A stretch of DNA of 64,000 nt, from the NCBI GenBank assembly GCA_903939735.1, contig CAJAIA010000001.1:103169-167168 (forward strand), in the 5' to 3' direction. The notes beneath the pieces were generated by a model. That model worked only from the letters and a program-made list of their open reading frames with translations. It did no database searches and was not told the DNA's origin. Both the position numbers and the translations under genes were made by a program. Source of the DNA: an uncultured Ignavibacteria bacterium (lineage in GTDB: Bacteria > Bacteroidota > Ignavibacteria > Kapaibacteriales > Kapaibacteriaceae). Positions 18,807-27,424 of the stretch are shown in pieces (position 1 is the first letter of the stretch; every line of letters starts with the position of its first letter).

Positions 18807-19350
18807 TAACGTAATGAACTGCTGTGTAGATCGTAAGGAGCGTCACGCCAAGCATTGCCACACCGGTGACATCTGACGAAAGAAGATGGGCGTACGTAGG
18901 AGAAGCTGGGTCGTGCTTGTGGAGCCAAAAAACAATGAGCGCCCATGCAATCACGACCATCTGGGCAAAGGTCTTCACCTTCGCTGCGTAGGATGTCTGC
19001 ATCATCATGCCTCTGTCATCAGCGATACTCCGCATGGCGGTAACACCGAAATCGCGAATGATGATGACAACAACCATCCAGAGCGGGACGATATCATGCA
19101 CCACGAGCGCGATGAATGCAGAGGTCGTGAGAACCTTATCAGCAAGCGGATCAAGAAAAACGCCGTGCGACGTTACCTCACCGTATCTACGCGCAAGAAA
19201 CCCGTCAAGCCAATCCGTCAATGCGGCCACAACATAGATCACAACCGACCACGTCACGGCGGTTGGTGAGTCGATGAGGATACAAACGAGAAACACCGGC
19301 GCAAGGAAGAGCCGTGAGATCGTTACGATATTGGCTAGAGTAAAGGTCAT
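18775..19350 (-). CDS. pgsA: CDP-diacylglycerol-glycerol-3-phosphate 3-phosphatidyltransferase
   Basis: Integral membrane enzyme making phosphatidylglycerol phosphate. The CDP-alcohol phosphatidyltransferase motif D-x2-DG-x2-AR-x8-G-x3-D-x3-D is complete: Asp46, Asp49-Gly50, Ala53-Arg54, Gly63, Asp67 and Asp71. I chose the ATG at 19350 because it forms an ATGA overlap with the tpiA stop; an upstream ATG would add three residues. It is followed by pgpA. Confidence 0.93.
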   Translation of the reverse strand: MTFTLANIVTISRLFLAPVFLVCILIDSPTAVTWSVVIYVVAALTDWLDGFLARRYGEVTSHGVFLDPLADKVLTTSAFIALVVHDIVPLWMVVVIIIRDFGVTAMRSIADDRGMMMQTSYAAKVKTFAQMVVIAWALIVFWLHKHDPASPTYAHLLSSDVTGVAMLGVTLLTIYTAVHYVIVNRRIFSRG

Positions 19351-20141
19351 TCCGCCCATGCTGAGACTGCCGCATCAATAATCGTTAGGAATGAATCGGC
19401 AGACAACGAGGCACCTCCAATAAGCGCACCATCGATATCGGGACATGCGAAGAGTGAAGGGGCGTTCTGTGCTGTTACGCTACCACCATATAGAAGCGGC
19501 GTTGATGCTGCTCCAACGGCCGTTAACTGTTCACGTATCAGCGCATGCACATCTTGCGCCTGCTCTGGGGAAGCTGCTACACCGGTGCCGATTGCCCACA
19601 GCGGTTCGTAGGCAACGATACACGAGTTCAATGCAGCAGACCCCGCACCCGTCACCAATTCGTCGAGCTGCTGTGTAATTACAGCGCGTGTTGCTCCGTG
19701 TTCTCGTTCATGCGCCGACTCACCAACGCAGACAATCGGACGCAGACCAGCCGCATGTGCTGCAAGGATCTTGCGTGCAATAAGTGCATTCGTTTCGCCA
19801 TGATACAGTCGGCGTTCAGAGTGTCCGACAATCACATCAGTACAGCCGATATCTGCCAACATCTGAGCGCTCACATCACCTGTATATGCACCCGACGCCT
19901 CGTGATGACAATCCTGGGCCCCACAGCGAACCGTGGATCGCGATGAACGATGTAGCGCAGGATTGCCCATGCATGCTTCAATGGCATTCTCAAGCCAGAG
20001 AAACGGAGGACAGATCACTACGTCAATGCTAGATGGGATCTGCCGCGCATCAACCCCATGGCGTATGCTCTCGATGAGAAGCATCGCCTCGGAACGCCGA
20101 GTGTTCATCTTCCAATTGCCGGCTATGATGCGTTGCTTCAT
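19347..20141 (-). CDS. tpiA: Triosephosphate isomerase
   Basis: Interconverts dihydroxyacetone phosphate and glyceraldehyde 3-phosphate. Asn9 and Lys11 (GNWKMN), the electrophile His107 (VGHSERR) and the base Glu179 (YEPLWAIGTG) are all in place, and the C-terminal phosphate loop LLYGGSV is present. The 264 residues are slightly above the usual 250. It overlaps both neighbours (lptC-like upstream, pgsA downstream) by 4 bases. Confidence 0.97.
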   Translation of the reverse strand: MKQRIIAGNWKMNTRRSEAMLLIESIRHGVDARQIPSSIDVVICPPFLWLENAIEACMGNPALHRSSRSTVRCGAQDCHHEASGAYTGDVSAQMLADIGCTDVIVGHSERRLYHGETNALIARKILAAHAAGLRPIVCVGESAHEREHGATRAVITQQLDELVTGAGSAALNSCIVAYEPLWAIGTGVAASPEQAQDVHALIREQLTAVGAASTPLLYGGSVTAQNAPSLFACPDIDGALIGGASLSADSFLTIIDAAVSAWAE

Positions 20142-20701
20142 TCTTGGTGAACCCCTCGAACACGAAAAATGCGGTAATCAGTGAGAAACTGATCAGATTC
20201 AAATCCTATGCCATCAATCTGCTCCGTTGGAGTCTCGATGCGCACTGGCTGATCAGAGCGGACACGCTGGACGGCATGCGTCCACGTGAGCTGCGTGGTT
20301 CGAAGTGTGGTCTTGGTCGAGTCCGACACTACAACAACTGATCCAAACGCCACCATGTCGCGTGTACGGTCGTCGATCACTACCGAATCGCAGGTAAGGC
20401 GGGCTGCAATCACGTCGCTTCTCTTTCGGAAGAATGCAACACGAACATTGCCAACAAGCACCGTCTGTTGGAGGTCTTCGTAGACCCTTCCGACGTCGGC
20501 GAGAATCTTTGCTCGGACAAACGAAGAGTCGGAGAGCAGAATCTCGAGGTTATACGACACATGCGTAGGCGAGCGAAGAAATGGGTCGTTCTTTACTGTT
20601 GTGGCCGTCGTACGTTCACGGCATCCTGTTATGACAATGAGCGACAATACCATCATCGCACAAGCAATGAACCTGCCGCCATGATCGATACGAGATATCA
20701 T
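20138..20701 (-). CDS. lptC: LptC-like lipopolysaccharide export lipoprotein
   Basis: A 187-residue lipoprotein: the signal helix ends at the lipobox VITGC, and the rest is beta-rich (YNLEILLSDSSFVRAKI, VVIDDRTRDMVAFGSVVVVS, IDGIGFESD), matching the LptC/YrbK family that passes lipopolysaccharide from LptBFG to LptA. Unlike E. coli LptC, which is membrane-anchored, lipid anchoring appears likely here. The ATG at 20701 overlaps the kdsA stop in ATGA form; an upstream start would add five residues. Adjacency to kdsA supports the LPS role. Confidence 0.82.
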   Translation of the reverse strand: MISRIDHGGRFIACAMMVLSLIVITGCRERTTATTVKNDPFLRSPTHVSYNLEILLSDSSFVRAKILADVGRVYEDLQQTVLVGNVRVAFFRKRSDVIAARLTCDSVVIDDRTRDMVAFGSVVVVSDSTKTTLRTTQLTWTHAVQRVRSDQPVRIETPTEQIDGIGFESDQFLTDYRIFRVRGVHQE

Positions 20702-21501
20702 GAGCGGCGGTGCCAATACGTCAGAACCATCGTCAAGAAATCAGCAACCTCACTCAGCGGCAATTGGGTTGCAGCATCACTCTTTGCCTGTGATGGATCG
20801 GGATGTGTCTCGAAGAACAACCCATCGATGCCAGCTGCAGCTGCAGCGCGAGCAAGTGTGGGGATAAACTCACGATTGCCGCCCGACTGGGCACCAACCG
20901 ACGGGCGCTGCACACTATGTGTTGCATCAAAGATCACTGGATGGCCCGTCTCGGACATGATATGCAGTGAACGATAGTCGACCACCAAATCGTGGTAGCC
21001 AAACGATGTTCCTCGCTCTGTGAGCCATACAGATGGATTTCCTGCCGCCGTAACCTTTGCGGCTGCCTTGGCCATGTCGTCAGGCGCCATGAACTGCGCC
21101 TTCTTGATGTTGACGGTCTTCCCTGTAGCGGCAGCAGCCTCGAGCAGTGAGGTTTGACGACTTAAGAAGGCAGGTATCTGCAGGACATCAACATACTCCG
21201 CAGCCAATGCTGCTTCGTGGTCGGCGTGGATATCTGTGAGCACACGTGCACCAATGGTGGCGCCGGCCTCTCGGAGATACGAGAGTGCTTCGATATCGCC
21301 AATGCCCTGATATGAATCCGCACTAGTGCGGTTGGCTTTGCGATATGAACCCTTCAGGACCAAGTCGACCGGAAGGTCACGACAAATGGTTGCAAGATGC
21401 TCCGCAACACGCATGAGCATGTCCCGTGATTCAACGAGGCACGGACCCGCAATGATGATTGGTCGATGTGATGTTGTCTCCATGACGTCGAAATTATCCA
21501 T
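20698..21501 (-). CDS. kdsA: 3-deoxy-8-phosphooctulonate synthase
   Basis: Condenses phosphoenolpyruvate with arabinose 5-phosphate to Kdo 8-phosphate for lipopolysaccharide. Motifs IIIAGPCLVESRD, VLQIPAFLSRQTSLL, VNIKKAQFM, ERGTSFGYHDLVVDYRSL and FFETHPDPSQAKSD are clear. Cys21 in AGPC marks the metal-dependent class. The loop KGSYRKANRTS, not KSSFDKANRS, is the form I recall from Bacteroidota. The start at 21501 is 27 bases from the divergent ftsK start; Met7 is an alternative. Confidence 0.95.
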   Translation of the reverse strand: MDNFDVMETTSHRPIIIAGPCLVESRDMLMRVAEHLATICRDLPVDLVLKGSYRKANRTSADSYQGIGDIEALSYLREAGATIGARVLTDIHADHEAALAAEYVDVLQIPAFLSRQTSLLEAAAATGKTVNIKKAQFMAPDDMAKAAAKVTAAGNPSVWLTERGTSFGYHDLVVDYRSLHIMSETGHPVIFDATHSVQRPSVGAQSGGNREFIPTLARAAAAAGIDGLFFETHPDPSQAKSDAATQLPLSEVADFLTMVLTYWHRRS

Positions 21502-21528
21502 TAAATTGGGGCTAGCAGCAAAGAGATC

Positions 21529-24405
21529 ATGACCGCACGCCCAGACAATATCCCCCTTCGCCGTCGATCAGGCGGTGACACACGTCCGCCACAAGAGGAC
21601 GAGGCACCACGTCCGCAACAGCGAACCCTCAACGACGAGCACAATCGCCTTCGGCGGTTTAAGATCATCGCCGTTCTTTTGGGCATTACGGGAGTGCTGC
21701 TGCTGATTGCGCTGATCTCGTATACGGCAAAAGATGAAGCGAATGCACAGCTAACCCTGAAGGACATGGTGGGCGTGATCCGTGGCGATGAAACGTTACG
21801 GCTCAAGTTCGACACCACCTACAACTGGTTGGGTCTCCTCGGAGCGGTGGTTGCCCACTGGATGTTTACATCGACAATTGGGATGTGGTCAATCGCCTTG
21901 CCCGTGCTGATGATGTTTTGGGCGTATGATGTCTTTCGTGTTCAACGCATCACTCCCCTTGTTGCCCGCCGCTCGATTGTCACGATAGGTTGCGCTGTAT
22001 CTCTCTCTGCCGTTCTTGGTACACTTCAACCGCTTGAATGGTTTCAATGGCTTCCCCGTGAAAGCTGTGGCGCTATCGGACAGTTCCTTGGTGGCGTAAC
22101 ATCGCAGTTCATCGGTCGCATCGGAAGCACCATCGTCTGGCTTGCCATCCTGAGTTTTGTGAGCATCGTTGGATTCGAACTCAACGTAGCGAGCATGAAC
22201 GCTCGACTACGTACGTTCCTTGCTGGGTTTGAAGGATTGGATCTGCGTTCCGTGTTCGGCAAGAATGCTGATACAACAGACGACGACGACGATGCGCTGG
22301 AAGACGAAGATGAAGAAACCGCCGATGAGGTTGACGATCTGCCAGACACAGACGTTCCGGCAATCAAACGCCGTACAACATTGGGCGAGCGTATTCAGCG
22401 GCCTATCCTCGATACATCAACATTCGACGAGGACGAGCCGGCATCGGTTCTGCCGCGGGTGCCCCTCGTGCAGCCGCCACCTGCTCCCGAAGGAATCCCC
22501 GCTGAAGGACGTCAGCTGTCGAGCTCAGTAAAGATCCTTCGCCCATCGAAAGCGGATGTTCCGCGCACAGAGGCAGCCATACCGCCTCCTGTTCGTCCGC
22601 AGACTTCCACGCCGATTGAGCAGCCAGCAGTCGATATTTCCGACATACAAAAGAAGCTTCAAGAGCTCCACCCAAAGCGGGAGATTGCACTCCACGACGT
22701 CGATTCAGAACCTACGATAGCACCGGTGCTTCGGAGCGCAGACCATGATGAACGCGACGAAGCTGAGGAGTTTGAACAAGCTGACGAAACAGTAGCGCGC
22801 GACATCGAGAATGTACCAGTGAGCGTACCATCACCGGTGAGCATTCAGAAGCCCCTTACCGTAACTGTCCAAGACACGCTATTCCCCGTAGAACCAGAGA
22901 TTCAGCTGTCAAATCGGACGTTGTACGACGAAGAGATCGCCTACAAACCACCTCCCGGAAACCTGCTTGTAGAAGTCAAGGACGAAGCTGCGGTGGACGA
23001 CACCGAGCTCGAGGCTAATGCTCGCACGCTGCAGGAAAAGCTTGAAACCTTCCGCGTCCGCATTGAGAATCTTACCGTCACACCGGGTCCGGTCGTAACG
23101 CAATACGAGTTTGTTCCCGCCTCCGGTATCAAGGTATCGCAAATCGCCTCACTGTCGGATGACATCGCGCTCGCGCTCAAAGCGCAAGGTGTGCGCATTA
23201 TCGCACCGATCCCAGGTAAGGGTACGGTTGGTATTGAGATTCCGAACAACAATCCATCGATCATTCGCTTCAGTTCAATCATCAAGTCGCCGAAGTATCA
23301 CAACCCAGAGATTAAGCTTCCTCTGGCTATGGGCAAGACGGTGATTGGTGAAGTGTTCTGTGCTGACCTGACGAAGATGCCGCACTTGCTCATCGCCGGT
23401 GCAACAGGAAAAGGCAAATCGGTAGGTATCAATACGATCATTGCGTCGTTGCTGTACCGCATGCACCCGCGTGATCTGAAGTTCGTGATTGTCGATCCAA
23501 AGCGCGTAGAAATGACGCTGTACACTGCGCTTCGCGATCACTACCTCGCGGTGTCGCCAGATATCAATGAGTCGATTGTGACGTCGCCACAGAATGCGGT
23601 GATTGTTCTGAAGGCTCTGGTTGAGGAAATGCAGCAGCGCTTTAGCATCCTTGCGGCGGCTGGACAGCGTAATATCAGCGACTACAATCAAAAGGTGCGG
23701 GACGGAAAGATCAAGGACAAGGGTGGCATTATTCACCGTCCTATGCCGTTTATTGTTGTGATCATTGACGAGCTTGCCGACTTGATGATGACGGCATCAA
23801 AGGAAGTGGAAGAACCAATTTGCCGACTGGCACAGCTTGCTCGAGCCGTTGGCATTCACTGTATCGTCGCTACACAGCGCCCGAGTGTCGACGTTGTAAC
23901 GGGTCTGATCAAGGCAAACTTCCCTGCCCGCATTGCTTATCAGGTTTCATCGCGGATTGACTCGCGAACGATCCTCGACGGAACGGGCGCAGAGCATCTG
24001 ATCGGAAATGGTGACATGCTATTTGCGCCGGGCAATACACCAATGCCAATCCGGATGCAGAACGCATTTATCTCGACGGAAGAAGTTGAAGCCATCTGCG
24101 AATGGATCGGTGGGCAAGAGGGATACTCAACGCCATACATGCTGCCGTCGGTCAACAAACGTGGCGGTGGAGGTGGAAGCTCCGATGGCGATCGAGACGT
24201 CCTTTTTGAGGACGCAGCGCGGATCTTTATCCAGCTTCAACAAGCAAGCACATCGACCCTTCAACGCCGACTCAAGATCGGATATGCACGGGCGGCTCGA
24301 ATTGTTGATGAACTCGAGATGACGGGCATCGTTGGCCCCCCAGATGGGTCGCGTGGTCGACCGGTCTTGCTGCAAAGTGAGTCAGAATTAGAGGCGTATC
24401 TCTAA
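21529..24405 (+). CDS. ftsK: DNA translocase FtsK/SpoIIIE
   Basis: Pumps chromosome ends through the division septum. The 958 residues comprise an N-terminal membrane domain (helices at about 46-66, 103-122, 147-165 and 200-218), a very acidic linker starting near 246 (DTTDDDDDALEDEDEE), a proline-rich linker to about 470, and the RecA-like motor with Walker A GATGKGKSV (about 624-632) and Walker B VVIIDELADLM (about 741-751). A winged-helix gamma domain follows from about 890 (LQRRLKIGYARAARIVDELE). AAGAGA precedes the start at short spacing. It is divergent from kdsA. Confidence 0.96.
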   Translation: MTARPDNIPLRRRSGGDTRPPQEDEAPRPQQRTLNDEHNRLRRFKIIAVLLGITGVLLLIALISYTAKDEANAQLTLKDMVGVIRGDETLRLKFDTTYNWLGLLGAVVAHWMFTSTIGMWSIALPVLMMFWAYDVFRVQRITPLVARRSIVTIGCAVSLSAVLGTLQPLEWFQWLPRESCGAIGQFLGGVTSQFIGRIGSTIVWLAILSFVSIVGFELNVASMNARLRTFLAGFEGLDLRSVFGKNADTTDDDDDALEDEDEETADEVDDLPDTDVPAIKRRTTLGERIQRPILDTSTFDEDEPASVLPRVPLVQPPPAPEGIPAEGRQLSSSVKILRPSKADVPRTEAAIPPPVRPQTSTPIEQPAVDISDIQKKLQELHPKREIALHDVDSEPTIAPVLRSADHDERDEAEEFEQADETVARDIENVPVSVPSPVSIQKPLTVTVQDTLFPVEPEIQLSNRTLYDEEIAYKPPPGNLLVEVKDEAAVDDTELEANARTLQEKLETFRVRIENLTVTPGPVVTQYEFVPASGIKVSQIASLSDDIALALKAQGVRIIAPIPGKGTVGIEIPNNNPSIIRFSSIIKSPKYHNPEIKLPLAMGKTVIGEVFCADLTKMPHLLIAGATGKGKSVGINTIIASLLYRMHPRDLKFVIVDPKRVEMTLYTALRDHYLAVSPDINESIVTSPQNAVIVLKALVEEMQQRFSILAAAGQRNISDYNQKVRDGKIKDKGGIIHRPMPFIVVIIDELADLMMTASKEVEEPICRLAQLARAVGIHCIVATQRPSVDVVTGLIKANFPARIAYQVSSRIDSRTILDGTGAEHLIGNGDMLFAPGNTPMPIRMQNAFISTEEVEAICEWIGGQEGYSTPYMLPSVNKRGGGGGSSDGDRDVLFEDAARIFIQLQQASTSTLQRRLKIGYARAARIVDELEMTGIVGPPDGSRGRPVLLQSESELEAYL

Positions 24406-24415
24406 GCCCGGTTCG

Positions 24416-24423
24416 TAGCTTTG
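24416..24423 (+). promoter_or_regulatory. Putative -7 box TAGCTTTG for uvrA
   Basis: A perfect TAnnTTTG match eleven bases after the ftsK stop and 28 bases before the uvrA ATG. It would give a leader of about 20 bases and argues against the longer TTG-initiated frame at 24421, whose start codon lies in the box. Confidence 0.5.
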
Positions 24424-24450
24424 TGGGTTTCCCCCACAGTCGCAACGTTC

Positions 24451-27384
24451 ATGCCGCAGGATCCACACATTACCGACGGTACATTTCAAGAGCACACACA
24501 GATTCGTGTGGTTGGTGCGCGTGAGCACAACCTCAAGAATATCAATGTTGAAATCCCTCGCGATCAGCTCACCGTCATTACCGGATTGAGTGGCTCTGGA
24601 AAGTCTTCGCTCGCCTTTGACACTGTGTATGCAGAGGGACAGCGCCGGTACGTCGAGTGTATGTCGTCGTACGCTCGGCAGTTTCTTGGCGTCATGAAGA
24701 AGCCAGATGTGGACCTCATCGAGGGGCTTTCACCGGCAATTTCCATCGAACAAAAGAGCGTTGGAATGAGCCCACGCTCCACCGTTGGAACTGTTACTGA
24801 GATCTACGATTACATCCGCTTGCTGTTTGCCAAGGTCGGCACGCAGTACTGCGTACAGTGCGACATTCCGGTCAAGCAGCAAACCATCGAACAGATTCTC
24901 GACGCCGTTACGGCCTCACCCGATGGAACACGGCTGCAAGTATTGAGTCCGGTCGTCAAAGGCCGCAAAGGACATTACCGCGAGCTCTTTGATCAGTTCC
25001 GTCGTCAAGGCTTCACACGTGTTCGCGTCGATGGCGAGCTCCAGGAAATCACTGAAGGCATGCAACTGGCACGCTATAAGGTGCACACCATCGAGCTTGT
25101 GATTGATCGACTCGTGATTGATCCTGAATCACCACGACGACTGCGAGAGAGCATTGAGACGGCTCTGCAACTCGGCGAGGGCGGACTTACCGTGCTGATC
25201 GAAGAAGCTCCTGACGTATGGGGCGAGCGTTTCTTCAGCACGCAATACGCATGTCCTCAATGCGGAACGTCGTACGAGACGCCAGCGCCAAATATGTTTT
25301 CGTTCAATTCACCATTCGGAGCATGCTCTACATGTGAAGGAATTGGTGAGATGTACGACTTCGACACCGCGTTGGTGATTCCTGATCGTTCACTCACGAT
25401 CGAAGCAGGAGGTATCGCACCACTTGGAAAGAAGCGCGATACGTGGCTCTGGAAACAAGTGATCGCATGGTGTGACACAGCAGGCATTTCACTCAAGGTT
25501 CCCCTTTCGGAGCTCGCACCAGAGGCCATTACGTCGGTGCTGTACGGAACCTCCGACTCATCGGTCCAACTTGCCTATGGTGGTTCTACGGTGAAGCATG
25601 CCTATCTGGGCGTTCTTCCATCACTTCGGCATCAATACGAGCAAACAACCACAACCACTGTTCGCCGGTCTATCGAACGATACTTCGCGACAATCACCTG
25701 TCGCGAATGTGGCGGTGCGCGTCTTAAGCGCGACCACCTCCATGTGCGCATCGCCGATGCGAACATCCACTTTGTGTGCCAGTCCGATATTGAATCTGCT
25801 GGAACATGGTTCGATGCACTAGCAGAACAGCTTCCGCAGCGACAAGGCCTCATTGCAGCGCCTATCCTGAAGGAGATCATCGCACGACTGAGCTTCCTCA
25901 ACGAAGTTGGATTGTCGTATCTCACACTGGAACGCAATGCCAAAACATTGTCAGGGGGCGAATCCCAGCGCATCCGTCTTGCATCGCAGATTGGATCGCA
26001 GTTGGTAGGCGTTACCTATGTTCTGGATGAGCCCAGTATTGGCCTGCATCAACATGACAATCAGAAACTCATCACCTCGCTGAAGAGACTCCGAGATCTC
26101 GGCAATACGATCGTTGTTGTTGAGCACGACCGTGAGATGATCGAGGAAGCCGATCATGTGATTGACATCGGACCCGGTGCTGGTGTCCATGGCGGCGAGA
26201 TCATCTCGTCATTCCACGTCGGCACGTCGGAGCGCTCAGCAACGCATCTTCAGGATACCCCGGGATATGATCGATCACTGACGCTCCAGTATCTGTCTGG
26301 ATCTCGATCGATTGATGTACTTCGTGAACGTCGCGGCGGCAACGGGAAACACCTGCGTCTCGTTGGAGCACGAGGACACAACCTTCATAACGTAACACTC
26401 GAGATACCACTTGGTACCTTCACATGTGTAACGGGAATGAGTGGCTCGGGAAAGAGTACGTTGATCAACGACACACTCTATCCCATCCTATCGCGACACT
26501 TCTTCCGTGCTGAAGCTGTGCCGATGCCGTACGATCGCCTGGAGGGCATCGAGCACATCGATAAAGTGATTGAAATCGATCAGACCCCAATTGGTAGAAC
26601 ACCTCGATCGAACCCTGCGACCTATACAGGTCTCTTCACGCAGATCCGAGACTTCTTCACAATGCTACCTGAATCGAAGATTCGGGGATACCAGGCAGGC
26701 AGATTCAGTTTCAATGTTGCAGGCGGCCGATGTGAGGAGTGCGAGGGCGTTGGCATTCGGAAGATCGAAATGAACTTCCTTCCCGACGTCTATGTGCCGT
26801 GCGAGATCTGCGGTGGAAAACGCTATAACGCCGAGACAATTACGGTACGGTTTAAGGGCAAATCGATCTCCGATGTGCTCGATATGACCGTTGAAGAGGC
26901 GTTTGAGTTGTTTTCCGACATTCCCCGCATCAAAACGAAATTGAGCGCACTCATGGATGTAGGGCTGACCTACATCAAACTCGGCCAGCAGGCACCGACG
27001 CTTTCTGGCGGTGAGGCGCAACGCGTAAAGCTTGCAACGGAGCTCTCAAAAATTGGTACCGGCAAAACAATGTACCTCTTGGACGAACCGACTACTGGGT
27101 TGCATTTTGAGGATACCGCAGTTCTGCTCCGACTGCTCAATCGGCTTGTCGAAAAGGGTAACACCGTTGTCGTCATTGAGCATAATCTTGATGTTATTGC
27201 GTTTGCTGACCATATCATTGATCTTGGACCAGGGGGCGGGCGCGATGGCGGCAGGATTGTAGGGACAGGAACACCAGAGCACCTAGCTACCATACAAGAA
27301 AGCATGACCGGTAAGTATGTAGCCATGGAACTTCAACAGGCTACCTCGACACAACACAACAGACCTCAGGAACAAACGTCGTAG
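24451..27384 (+). CDS. uvrA: UvrABC excinuclease subunit A
   Basis: Damage-recognition ATPase of nucleotide excision repair. The 977 residues hold two ABC modules: Walker A GLSGSGKSS (about 44-52) and GMSGSGKST (about 661-669), with LSGGE signatures near 500 and 851. Zinc ligands appear as CPQC/CSTC in the first module and CEEC/CEIC in the second. Start taken at the ATG encoding MPQDPHITD; a TTG ten codons earlier is disfavoured because it overlaps the promoter box. Transcribed apart from ftsK. Confidence 0.97.
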   Translation: MPQDPHITDGTFQEHTQIRVVGAREHNLKNINVEIPRDQLTVITGLSGSGKSSLAFDTVYAEGQRRYVECMSSYARQFLGVMKKPDVDLIEGLSPAISIEQKSVGMSPRSTVGTVTEIYDYIRLLFAKVGTQYCVQCDIPVKQQTIEQILDAVTASPDGTRLQVLSPVVKGRKGHYRELFDQFRRQGFTRVRVDGELQEITEGMQLARYKVHTIELVIDRLVIDPESPRRLRESIETALQLGEGGLTVLIEEAPDVWGERFFSTQYACPQCGTSYETPAPNMFSFNSPFGACSTCEGIGEMYDFDTALVIPDRSLTIEAGGIAPLGKKRDTWLWKQVIAWCDTAGISLKVPLSELAPEAITSVLYGTSDSSVQLAYGGSTVKHAYLGVLPSLRHQYEQTTTTTVRRSIERYFATITCRECGGARLKRDHLHVRIADANIHFVCQSDIESAGTWFDALAEQLPQRQGLIAAPILKEIIARLSFLNEVGLSYLTLERNAKTLSGGESQRIRLASQIGSQLVGVTYVLDEPSIGLHQHDNQKLITSLKRLRDLGNTIVVVEHDREMIEEADHVIDIGPGAGVHGGEIISSFHVGTSERSATHLQDTPGYDRSLTLQYLSGSRSIDVLRERRGGNGKHLRLVGARGHNLHNVTLEIPLGTFTCVTGMSGSGKSTLINDTLYPILSRHFFRAEAVPMPYDRLEGIEHIDKVIEIDQTPIGRTPRSNPATYTGLFTQIRDFFTMLPESKIRGYQAGRFSFNVAGGRCEECEGVGIRKIEMNFLPDVYVPCEICGGKRYNAETITVRFKGKSISDVLDMTVEEAFELFSDIPRIKTKLSALMDVGLTYIKLGQQAPTLSGGEAQRVKLATELSKIGTGKTMYLLDEPTTGLHFEDTAVLLRLLNRLVEKGNTVVVIEHNLDVIAFADHIIDLGPGGGRDGGRIVGTGTPEHLATIQESMTGKYVAMELQQATSTQHNRPQEQTS

Positions 27385-27424
27385 TAGCGCCGTTGACCAG
27401 GAATCATTCACTTAAATCCTTCCT

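Noticed and set aside
22270-22365. Run of GAC/GAA repeats resembling a microsatellite
   Set aside because: It encodes the acidic linker of FtsK, where low-complexity sequence is expected.
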